A program made the position numbers and the translations under genes. The notes beneath the pieces were generated by a model. That model searched no databases. It worked only from the letters and a program-made list of their open reading frames with translations, and was not told the DNA's origin. Below are positions 1 through 6,069 of a stretch of 6,069 nucleotides of DNA, one piece after another; within the stretch, counting starts at the first letter, position 1; each line of letters begins with the position of its first letter. Source of the DNA: Lachnospiraceae bacterium (lineage in GTDB: Bacteria; Bacillota; Clostridia; Lachnospirales; Lachnospiraceae); NCBI GenBank assembly GCA_024699395.1, contig JAILPU010000252.1, positions 1-6,069 on the forward strand, written 5' to 3'.

Positions 1-1235
1 GAAGCCCCAACAATTATTCTTCTTTTGAAGATACGGTAAATTCAATTATTAATGACGTTAAGACAAGAAAGGATGAGGCTTTGTTCGAACTTACAAAGAA
101 GTTCGACAAGTTTGAACTTAACGCATCCAATATTGTGGTTACAAAAGAAGAGATAGAGGAAGCTTATTCACTTTTGGATTCCACTCTTATTGAAGTAATA
201 AGAAAATCAGCCGAAAATATAAGAGAATTCCACTTAAAGCAGCTTAGAAACAGCTGGTTTGATTACAAAGATGACGGAACAATTTTGGGAATGAAAATGA
301 CTCCCATAAGCTGTGCCGGTGTTTACGTTCCCGGTGGAAAAGCAGCATATCCTTCCAGCGTTTTGATGAATGTTATCCCGGCAAAGGTTGCCAATGTTGA
401 CAGAATAATAATGACAACCCCTCCTTCACCCGAAGGAAAGGTTAATCCCGGCACACTGGTGGCTGCGGATATCGCAGGCGTGGATACCATCTATAAAGTT
501 GGTGGAGCTCAGGCTGTGGCTGCAATGGCCTTCGGTACAGAGTCTGTTCCCAAGGTGGATAAGATAACAGGACCCGGCAATATCTTCGTTGCCCTTGCAA
601 AGAAGGCTGTATTCGGATATGTTTCCATAGATTCCATAGCAGGTCCCAGCGAGATACTGGTACTTGCCGACGAGTCCGCAGATCCTTCCTTTGTTGCGGC
701 AGATCTTTTGAGTCAAGCAGAGCATGATGAGATGGCGAGCGCAATTCTTGTCACAACTTCCGAGAGTCTTGCCGAAAAGGTTCAGGTAAAGATAAAAGAG
801 TTTACAGCCAAACTTGAAAGAAAAGAAATCATTGAAAAATCCCTTGATAATTACGGCTATATAATCCTTACCGACAATATGGATGATGCCGTGGAAACAG
901 TAAATATCATCGCAAGCGAACACCTTGAGATTATGACCGTCAATCCCTTTGAAGTGATGACAAAGGTTAAGAATGCGGGAGCTATTTTCTTGGGACCTTA
1001 CTCCTCGGAACCTCTTGGAGACTATTTTGCAGGCCCCAATCACATACTTCCCACCAATGGAACAGCGAAGTTCTTCTCACCTGTAAACGTTGATGATTTT
1101 GTAAAGAAAACAAGTATTATCTCTTATTCCGAGAAGGCTCTTAAGGCCGTTCATAAGGATATTGAGTGCTTTGCGCACAACGAAGGACTTACCGCACACG
1201 AAAACAGCATTAAAGTAAGATTTGAACAGGAGTGA
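1..1235 (+). CDS. hisD: Histidinol dehydrogenase HisD, 5'-truncated by the window edge
   Basis: HisD oxidises L-histidinol to L-histidine in two NAD-dependent steps, the end of histidine biosynthesis, in the cytoplasm as a zinc enzyme. The frame is already open at base 3 (S-P-N-N-Y-S-S-F...), matching the usual HisD N-terminus after its first ~20 residues, so the real start lies upstream. The TTG at 81 is internal and not a start; there is no ATG or GTG in frame before it. All expected catalytic and metal residues are visible: SQAEHD (Gln at 714, His at 723, zinc ligands), the SEH pair (Glu 918, His 921, the general bases), GDYFAGPNH (Asp at 1020, zinc ligand) and EGLTAH (His at 1197, zinc ligand). 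The GPGN stretch near 570 fits the cofactor/substrate region. About 410 of the usual ~430 residues are present. The stop lies 5 bases before the hisB ATG. Identity is certain from the motifs; only the 5' end is missing. Confidence 0.97.
   Translation, partial: SPNNYSSFEDTVNSIINDVKTRKDEALFELTKKFDKFELNASNIVVTKEEIEEAYSLLDSTLIEVIRKSAENIREFHLKQLRNSWFDYKDDGTILGMKMTPISCAGVYVPGGKAAYPSSVLMNVIPAKVANVDRIIMTTPPSPEGKVNPGTLVAADIAGVDTIYKVGGAQAVAAMAFGTESVPKVDKITGPGNIFVALAKKAVFGYVSIDSIAGPSEILVLADESADPSFVAADLLSQAEHDEMASAILVTTSESLAEKVQVKIKEFTAKLERKEIIEKSLDNYGYIILTDNMDDAVETVNIIASEHLEIMTVNPFEVMTKVKNAGAIFLGPYSSEPLGDYFAGPNHILPTNGTAKFFSPVNVDDFVKKTSIISYSEKALKAVHKDIECFAHNEGLTAHENSIKVRFEQE
1228..1232 (+). promoter_or_regulatory. 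Ribosome binding site that decides the hisB start
   Basis: AGGAG lies inside the last codons of hisD, 8 bases before the ATG at 1241. That is ideal Shine-Dalgarno spacing. An in-frame GTG at 1232 overlaps this site itself and would have no ribosome binding site at normal distance, so the ATG is the better start. Confidence 0.75.
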
Positions 1236-1240
1236 CACAT

Positions 1241-1825
1241 ATGAGAAAAGCCTCATTGGAACGTAAAACAAAAGAGACGGATATTAAGCTTACTCTTGAC
1301 CTTGACGGAAGCGGAAAATCTGATATCGATACAGGTATTGGATTTTTTGATCACATGCTTCAGGGCTTTGCAAAACACGGTTTTTTCGACCTTAATGTAA
1401 ATATTAAGGGAGACCTTAATGTGGACGGACACCACACGGTGGAAGACTGCGGTATTGTTTTGGGAAATGCCATCAAAGAAGCTGTGGGTGACAAAAAGGG
1501 AATATGCCGTTACGGAAGCTTTATTCTTCCCATGGATGAAGCTCTTGTGCTTTGCGCCGTTGACCTTTGCGGTCGACCTTATCTTAATTTTAATTATGAT
1601 TTTAATGTTCCCATGGTAGGGGATTTGGACACCCAGCTTATAAATGAGTTCTTTTACGCTGTATCCTACAGTGGGGCAATGAACATACATTTTAAGATTT
1701 TAGACGGTGCCAATGCACATCACATTATAGAAGCTATGTTTAAGGCCTTTGCAAAGGCTCTTGACAATGCTGTAAGCTATGACGAAAGGATCAAGGATGT
1801 TCTCAGTACCAAGGGAACAATCTGA
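1241..1825 (+). CDS. hisB: Imidazoleglycerol-phosphate dehydratase HisB (monofunctional)
   Basis: HisB removes water from imidazoleglycerol phosphate to give imidazoleacetol phosphate, a cytoplasmic step of histidine synthesis that uses manganese in a large oligomer. The 194-residue product has the normal size for the stand-alone enzyme, and it lacks the N-terminal histidinol-phosphatase domain of enterobacterial HisB. The two sequence-repeat halves each show their metal motifs: FFDHML (residues 35-40) and DGHHTVED (62-69) in the first, NEFF (135-138) and AHHIIEAMFKAFAKAL (159-174) in the second. The C-terminal STKG (189-192) is also typical of the family. The gene begins 5 bases after hisD and ends 3 bases before the first possible hisI start, so the three are presumably cotranscribed and translationally coupled. 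The ATG was chosen over a GTG at 1232 because AGGAG sits 8 bases upstream of it. Confidence 0.97.
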   Translation: MRKASLERKTKETDIKLTLDLDGSGKSDIDTGIGFFDHMLQGFAKHGFFDLNVNIKGDLNVDGHHTVEDCGIVLGNAIKEAVGDKKGICRYGSFILPMDEALVLCAVDLCGRPYLNFNYDFNVPMVGDLDTQLINEFFYAVSYSGAMNIHFKILDGANAHHIIEAMFKAFAKALDNAVSYDERIKDVLSTKGTI

Positions 1826-1828
1826 CCG

Positions 1829-2488
1829 GTGAATAAAGTGAAAAAGAAGATTATACCCAGCATATATTTAAGCGCCGGAAAACCGGTGAGAAGCAGAGAG
1901 GACAGATCTTTTCTCGACAAGTCTGCATTGGAACTCACAGAAGAGTTTAATATTAACGGAGCCGATGCCATTCTTGTGATTGATCTTTCCAATAACGACG
2001 AGGAACATGAGCTTAACCTCGACGTTATGAAAGCAGTCTGCGAGAAAGCAGAGACCGATGTATACGGCGGCGGAAACGTTAAGCGCATGGAGGATATCAA
2101 AAAGATTCTTTATGCAGGCTGTGTGAAGGCTGTACTTGATTACGATCTTTTATCCAACGTGGAGATTACAAAAGAGGTTTCCCTTAAGTTCGGCAAAGAA
2201 AAGCTTATTGCGGGCGCTTCCGTTATTGATAACATTAAGTCTTCCACAGAACTTATAAAAGAGTATATTTCCGAGATTTTGTGTTTTGACACTCCTATGG
2301 TTAAGGAGATATCGGGAGTTTTAGACCTCCCCTATATTTGTCAGGTGGAAAAAGCAGATCTTAAAAAGATTCTGGAATATCTTTCTGCCGAAAACATGGC
2401 AGGTATCACGGGAAATGTGATCAATGACAATCTTTCCCAGATAAACGATATCAAGAAGCTTTGCAAAGATTCGGGATATGAGATAAAC
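1829..2488 (+). other. Degenerate HisA/HisF-type barrel domain of the hisI product
   Basis: This marks the domain-sized N-terminal part of hisI, about 220 residues against roughly 240-255 for real HisA or HisF. Lined up by eye with HisA, IIPAIDLKDGK corresponds to [11 protein letters not shown], so the catalytic Asp of strand 1 is Tyr13. The second catalytic Asp (strand 5, in the VVSLDV-type motif) falls on Ser131 in LIAGASV. The first phosphate loop is kept (GGG at 80-82), but the second (IASGG-type) is replaced by ICQVEK (170-175). The DRDGT-type segment that normally follows strand 6 is missing and the region is shorter. These are hand alignments from memory of the families, not computed ones. 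The expected reading is a non-catalytic barrel, perhaps structural or ligand-sensing. Confidence 0.75.
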
Positions 2489-3124
2489 GAACTTACCCCC
2501 GCCTTTACTTTTGAGGATTTAAAGCTTAATTCCGACGGACTTATTCCGGTTATCGTACAGGATTATAAGACAAGAGAAGTCCTGATGTTAGCATATATGA
2601 ACCGGGAGTCCTATAATCTTACTCTTTCAACAGGAAAGATGCATTACTTCTCAAGATCGAGACAATCCCTTTGGCTTAAGGGTGAAACCAGCGGTCATTT
2701 CCAGTATGTTAAGACTTTAAAACTTGACTGTGACAATGATACAATCCTTGCTTTGGTATCCCAGACGGGAGCAGCCTGCCATACGGGAAACCGTTCCTGC
2801 TTCTACAGAGATATCGCCGGTATTGAAAGGGCTGTACAGGAAAATCCTTTGGAGGTATTTGAGAAGGTTTCCGCAGTTATTAAAGACAGAAGAATCAATC
2901 CCAAGGAAGGTTCCTACACCAATTATCTTTTCGATAAGGGTATAGATAAGATATTGAAAAAACTGGGTGAGGAAGCCTGCGAGATAGTGATCGCTTCCAA
3001 AAATGTGAATTCCAACGAAGTTAAATACGAGATTTGCGATTTTTTGTATCATATGATGGTACTTATGGAAGTTAAAGATGTAACCTGGGGTGAGATTGCA
3101 TCCGAACTTTCCAAGAGAGAATAA
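1829..3124 (+). CDS. hisI: HisIE bifunctional enzyme with an N-terminal HisA/HisF-like barrel
   Basis: The 431-residue product has three parts. Residues 1-220 resemble a HisA/HisF (beta/alpha)8 barrel ([27 protein letters not shown]) but lack its catalytic aspartates. Residues 225-330 are the HisI phosphoribosyl-AMP cyclohydrolase: DCDND (300-304, magnesium Asps and a zinc Cys), [10 protein letters not shown] (316-325, zinc Cys 317 and 324) and the [14 protein letters not shown] stretch (277-290). Residues 340-431 are the HisE phosphoribosyl-ATP pyrophosphohydrolase: [15 protein letters not shown] (377-391) and [14 protein letters not shown] (400-413), whose Glu and Asp bind the metal. HisE and HisI catalyse steps 2 and 3 of histidine synthesis. 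Ordinary HisIE is about 200-250 residues, so the N-terminus is an addition. The gene follows hisB by 3 bases. Starts at GTG 1829 and GTG 1838 are both possible: AAGGGA is 12 bases before the first, and GGTGA is 5 bases before the second. HisI/HisE identity is certain; the barrel's role is inferred. Confidence 0.95.
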   Translation: MNKVKKKIIPSIYLSAGKPVRSREDRSFLDKSALELTEEFNINGADAILVIDLSNNDEEHELNLDVMKAVCEKAETDVYGGGNVKRMEDIKKILYAGCVKAVLDYDLLSNVEITKEVSLKFGKEKLIAGASVIDNIKSSTELIKEYISEILCFDTPMVKEISGVLDLPYICQVEKADLKKILEYLSAENMAGITGNVINDNLSQINDIKKLCKDSGYEINELTPAFTFEDLKLNSDGLIPVIVQDYKTREVLMLAYMNRESYNLTLSTGKMHYFSRSRQSLWLKGETSGHFQYVKTLKLDCDNDTILALVSQTGAACHTGNRSCFYRDIAGIERAVQENPLEVFEKVSAVIKDRRINPKEGSYTNYLFDKGIDKILKKLGEEACEIVIASKNVNSNEVKYEICDFLYHMMVLMEVKDVTWGEIASELSKRE

Positions 3125-3139
3125 TTAAAGGCGGGGTAT

Positions 3140-4072
3140 ATGGAGAATAAGGGGCTTAAGGATTTATACGAAAACATTACAAAGGTTATTACCGGCAATG
3201 AAACTGCCATTAAAATGATGATAACCTGTATGATTTCCGGGGGGCATGTCCTTGTGGAGGATGTTCCGGGAACGGGGAAAACCACCATGGCGAAGGCACT
3301 TTCCAAAAGCATTGATGCCGATATAAAAAGAATTCAGTTTACTCCTGACCTTCTTCCCGGAGATATTGTGGGTATAAATATTTTTGATAAAAACAAGGGA
3401 GAATTTCGCTTTGTAAAAGGTCCTGTTTTTACGGATATACTCCTTGCGGACGAGATTAACAGAGCAGCTCCCAGAACCCAGTCGGGACTCCTTGAGTGTA
3501 TGGAGGAAAAACAGGTTTCCGTGGACGGGATATCCTATGAATTAAGTCCCGTGTTTTTCGTTATTGCGACCCAAAACCCCATAGAGTCCCAGGGAACATT
3601 TCCTTTGCCCGAGGCTCAGTCCGACAGATTTATGATGAAGATTCCTTTAGGTGACCCCAAACGTGAAACCCTGATTGAAATCATGAAGAGAAATTCTGCG
3701 GATGAACCCATTTCTCACATTGCACCTGTCCTTCAGATTAAAGACATAGAAAACGCAAGGGTTGAGTCCCTTAAAGTATTTGTAAAAGATTGTATAATCG
3801 AATATATAGCTGATATAATAATGGCAACAGGTCGTATAAGCGAAGAAAGACCCGTAAGTCCCAGAGCCGGCATTCATCTTTTAAAATGCGCCAGAAGCTA
3901 TGCATATTTTGAAGGACGTAAGTTTGTTATACCCGATGATGTTAAAGCTGTTGCGACTTATGTGCTATGCCACAGGGTTTCTTCAAGCTATTCATCTTCA
4001 AAAGAGGTTAAAAAGAAACTCGAGGATTTACTTGAAACAGTAAAAGCTCCCACAGAGGATTTCGAAAAATGA
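3140..4072 (+). CDS. MoxR-family AAA+ ATPase
   Basis: This is a 310-residue AAA+ ATPase of the MoxR family, whose members work as chaperone-like remodellers of partner proteins, often vWA-domain ones, encoded beside them. The full ATPase set is visible: Walker A PGTGKTT (43-49), Walker B LLADEINRA (101-109), sensor 1 ATQNP (143-147, within the family-typical ATQNPIESQGTFPLPEAQ), arginine finger region SDRF (161-164) and sensor 2 SPRAG (240-244) in the C-terminal lid domain. Length is normal and no key residue is missing, so it should be active, cytosolic and hexameric like its relatives. AAAGG (3127-3131) lies 8 bases before the ATG, supporting the start. It starts 15 bases after the hisI stop and its stop overlaps the DUF58 start in ATGA, implying coupled translation with that partner. 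Its substrate is unknown. Confidence 0.95.
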   Translation: MENKGLKDLYENITKVITGNETAIKMMITCMISGGHVLVEDVPGTGKTTMAKALSKSIDADIKRIQFTPDLLPGDIVGINIFDKNKGEFRFVKGPVFTDILLADEINRAAPRTQSGLLECMEEKQVSVDGISYELSPVFFVIATQNPIESQGTFPLPEAQSDRFMMKIPLGDPKRETLIEIMKRNSADEPISHIAPVLQIKDIENARVESLKVFVKDCIIEYIADIIMATGRISEERPVSPRAGIHLLKCARSYAYFEGRKFVIPDDVKAVATYVLCHRVSSSYSSSKEVKKKLEDLLETVKAPTEDFEK

Positions 4073-5187
4073 TACGCTTCCTTTTTATAGGTCTTATTGC
4101 GTTTTTAATTGTTTTTCTGGAAAAAAAGCTGTTTGAATATTGGTGGGACAGTGGTTTGAATATTGAACTGTCTTTTTCAAAATCCCAGATTCACATGGAT
4201 GAACCCGGGATTTTGTCGCAATCGGTGGAAAATAACAAATTCCTTCCGTTGCCTTCTCTGTGCGTGAAATTTCTTACTGCAAGAGGTATTGAATTTGAAA
4301 ATTCCCTTGGTTCCAATACCACCGATAACTATTACAGAAATGATATTTATCAGGTAAAGGGGAACGAGAAGATTACGAGAAGCCTTTCTTTTCAGGGTGG
4401 AAAGAGAGGCTATTATACCATTAGGGAAGCTACTCTTATAGCTTCCGACTTTATGCTTTCCGGTCATTATATCAAAAATGTTCCCGTGAATACCCATATC
4501 TATATTTTGCCCAGATTATCACGTTTAAAGGTTCTTGATAATCTTTATAAAAAGATAAACGAAACGGGCCTGATACTTCGTCAGTATCCCCCGGACCCCT
4601 TTGAATTTGCGGGTATAAGGGATTATATGCCCTACGACGACCACAGGTTCATAAACTGGAAAGCTACCTCTAAAAGCGAAGATTTAAAGGTTAATCACAC
4701 TACAAACACAAGAAACAGATCTGTAAATATCCTCCTTCTTTTGTCATTAAAAAGTTTACGCTTTAACGAAGAGATATCAGAGGAGTGCATCAGTGTGGCT
4801 GCCACGTATCTTACCCGTTTTCAAAAAGACGGATTCGGTGTGGGACTTATCTCGGATCATATTAACAATCATACAGGTAAAGGCGTAATATTTGCCCCCT
4901 TCGGAGGTAAGGAACACTTAAATGAAATAATGCGAAACCTTGCCTGCCTTGACTTAAATAAACCGGATGAGAGCTTTACCCATGACAGGATACAGGATTT
5001 ATTAAAGGGGCAGGATGATCTTATTATTATTTCTCCTGATGTCGATCCTAAGCTTTCTGAATTGATTAAAGAAAGAATTAAAGGGGGCAAAAACTCCTTT
5101 TGGATAGTTCCCTTTCTTCACGGATGTGTTCCCCAAATACCCAAGGGATGTGAGTTTTTTATAAAGGCAGTAAATGCGGAGATATAG
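4069..5187 (+). CDS. DUF58 family protein, membrane-anchored partner of MoxR
   Basis: This 372-residue protein belongs to the DUF58 family, shown by the signature around residues 171-208: RQYPPDPFEFAG, then IRDYMPYDD and INWKATSKSEDLKV. One hydrophobic segment is visible at about residues 2-18, so it is probably anchored in the membrane, while many family members have two N-terminal helices. Residues ~30-150 look like the beta-rich segment that precedes the DUF58 motif. The C-terminal part (~215-350) is the vWA-like fold, but the expected metal-site DxSxS after the first strand reads LLLLSLKS (222-229), so the first Asp is lost. Its start overlaps moxR by 4 bases, with AGAGG (4054-4058) 10 bases upstream. 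DUF58 proteins next to MoxR are thought to be its partner in an envelope-associated process. The specific function here cannot be read from the sequence. Confidence 0.92.
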   Translation: MIRFLFIGLIAFLIVFLEKKLFEYWWDSGLNIELSFSKSQIHMDEPGILSQSVENNKFLPLPSLCVKFLTARGIEFENSLGSNTTDNYYRNDIYQVKGNEKITRSLSFQGGKRGYYTIREATLIASDFMLSGHYIKNVPVNTHIYILPRLSRLKVLDNLYKKINETGLILRQYPPDPFEFAGIRDYMPYDDHRFINWKATSKSEDLKVNHTTNTRNRSVNILLLLSLKSLRFNEEISEECISVAATYLTRFQKDGFGVGLISDHINNHTGKGVIFAPFGGKEHLNEIMRNLACLDLNKPDESFTHDRIQDLLKGQDDLIIISPDVDPKLSELIKERIKGGKNSFWIVPFLHGCVPQIPKGCEFFIKAVNAEI

Positions 5188-5192
5188 ATAAT

Positions 5193-6069
5193 ATGGGAAA
5201 AAGAAGGGCCTGTGAACTTATAAAGTGCTTATATTTTCAGATTGGGTTGCTCCCTTTGGCAGCCTGTGTTTATTTCGGCCTTTCTTCGATTTTTAAAGAA
5301 AAGCCCACCTATTATCTGTGGTGGCTTTGTTTGTTTCCTGTTACGGTTTTTGTAAGGTTTTTAAAATATAAAATAAACAGGTTTTATTTATATTTTCTTA
5401 TTACCGTTACTCCCGTTGTACTGGGTTTTGTAACTTCTTTTCACCAAAATGCATTGAATTTCAGTCTGAGAGCGGGGCTTGTTCTTATCTTTACAGCGGG
5501 GATTTACAACAGGCTTAAACGCAAGGAGGATGATGAGCCTGTTTCTGTGATTGCAATATTTATCGCATCCTTTTCTCTGTTTTATGCTTCGGCCAAAATG
5601 GGTTTAAAGGGTTATGAACTTGTATTTTACATTCCTGTTATTATCTGTGTGGTAATATATGTTTTCCTTTTGTTTATGCAAAGATATACGGGTTTTGTAA
5701 AGAATAACAGTATAAGCTGCGCCAATATTCCCGAGGACAGTATATTTATAAGCGGCGTCTCCTTTATATTGTTTATGGGAGTTTTGCTTACTTTATTGTT
5801 TACTGCTGTGTTATATCGGGACAAGCCGGCAGTTATAAGTAACGGTCTTAAAAGTCTTATGCTTTCGGTTATGGGTTTTATATACAGATTGTTAACCCGG
5901 GGTAATTCCTGGCAGACTGTAACCGAAGAACAGTCTTTTTCCAATACCGTGTCCTCCTTTTCAGATATGATGCAGGTGAAGGATGTCAATCCCGTGATGA
6001 AATTTATCATGGATTTTCTTGAGAAGGCCGTTATAGCGGGTGCATATTTACTTATAGCCTATCTTTTGA
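5193..6069 (+). CDS. Polytopic membrane protein, third gene of the MoxR-DUF58 cluster, cut by the window end
   Basis: The frame opens with ATG at 5193, 5 bases after the DUF58 stop, and stays open for 292 codons to the window edge, with no stop reached. GGAG (5178-5181) lies 11 bases before the ATG. The product begins MGKRRACELIK and is strongly hydrophobic, with about seven or eight likely membrane helices near residues 14-33, 40-56, 64-82, 88-105, 118-136, 142-161, 186-207 and 275-292. A more polar stretch at ~208-272 lies between the last two. I recognise no enzymatic motif in this part. In related MoxR-DUF58 clusters the next gene often encodes a multi-helix protein with a C-terminal DUF4129 or transglutaminase domain (TgpA type). 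The helices, polar loop and final helix fit the N-terminal part of such a protein, but the diagnostic domain would lie beyond the window. A minus-strand open frame at 5627-6010 is its shadow. Confidence 0.85.
   Translation, partial: MGKRRACELIKCLYFQIGLLPLAACVYFGLSSIFKEKPTYYLWWLCLFPVTVFVRFLKYKINRFYLYFLITVTPVVLGFVTSFHQNALNFSLRAGLVLIFTAGIYNRLKRKEDDEPVSVIAIFIASFSLFYASAKMGLKGYELVFYIPVIICVVIYVFLLFMQRYTGFVKNNSISCANIPEDSIFISGVSFILFMGVLLTLLFTAVLYRDKPAVISNGLKSLMLSVMGFIYRLLTRGNSWQTVTEEQSFSNTVSSFSDMMQVKDVNPVMKFIMDFLEKAVIAGAYLLIAYLL

Noticed and set aside
81..83. TTG at 81 as the start of hisD
   Set aside because: The frame is open to base 3 and the upstream codons encode recognisable HisD N-terminal sequence, so the gene begins outside the window.
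426..1043. Minus-strand open frame of 205 residues, and the one at 442-744
   Set aside because: Both lie wholly inside hisD, whose motifs are all present; their products look like no known family and are antisense shadows caused by codon use.
1874..1887. Short CCGG-AAAA-CCGG hairpin and the ACCGGTGA direct repeat shared with the hisI start region (1825-1832)
   Set aside because: The stem is only 4 bases and the repeat 8 bases, in coding sequence; there is no sign of regulation.
3034..3062. Possible promoter for moxR (TTGCGA followed by TATCAT-like bases)
   Set aside because: The spacing between the two boxes is only about 7 bases and no other pair in the end of hisI fits, so no promoter can be supported.
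4178..4215. Perfect 9-base inverted repeat (CAAAATCCC / GGGATTTTG) with a 20-base loop
   Set aside because: It is inside the DUF58 coding region with no T-run after it, and one such repeat is about what chance predicts for a window this size.
5627..6010. Minus-strand open frame of 127 residues
   Set aside because: It lies opposite a continuous plus-strand membrane protein frame coupled to the DUF58 gene, has no recognisable product, and is best read as a shadow.

Overview
The window reads as one uninterrupted, rightward-transcribed stretch of bacterial chromosome with no RNA gene, mobile element or CRISPR array. Protein style (low-to-moderate GC, AT-rich third positions, AGGAG-type ribosome binding sites, tightly packed genes) and the unusual three-domain HisI protein suggest a Firmicute, most likely a Lachnospiraceae-type Clostridia (Butyrivibrio/Roseburia-like). 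The genus cannot be fixed from this sequence alone.

The left half (1-3124) is the distal part of a histidine biosynthesis operon: hisD (5' end cut off by the window), hisB (dehydratase only, not fused to a phosphatase) and a long hisI gene. HisD carries out the last two steps of the pathway and HisB the imidazoleglycerol-phosphate dehydration. The C-terminal half of the hisI product carries the HisI cyclohydrolase and HisE pyrophosphohydrolase that act on steps 2 and 3. Its N-terminal ~220 residues look like a HisA/HisF-type (beta/alpha)8 barrel that has lost both catalytic aspartates and one phosphate-binding loop. The hisH-hisA-hisF genes that often lie between hisB and hisI are absent here.

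The right half (3140-6069) starts only 15 bases after hisI with no visible terminator. It is a MoxR-type AAA+ ATPase gene, a DUF58 protein gene overlapping it by 4 bases (ATGA), and, after 5 bases, a multi-spanning membrane protein gene cut by the window end. This is the widespread MoxR-DUF58-membrane protein arrangement, in which the ATPase is thought to act as a chaperone-like partner of the vWA-like DUF58 protein at the membrane. Its substrate is not known from this sequence.

The genes occupy almost every base. The largest intergenic gap is 15 bases, so there is little room for promoters or terminators, and I could not support any. The most interesting item is the apparent pseudoenzyme barrel fused to HisIE. 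The next is the unrecognised membrane protein that ends the MoxR-DUF58 cluster.
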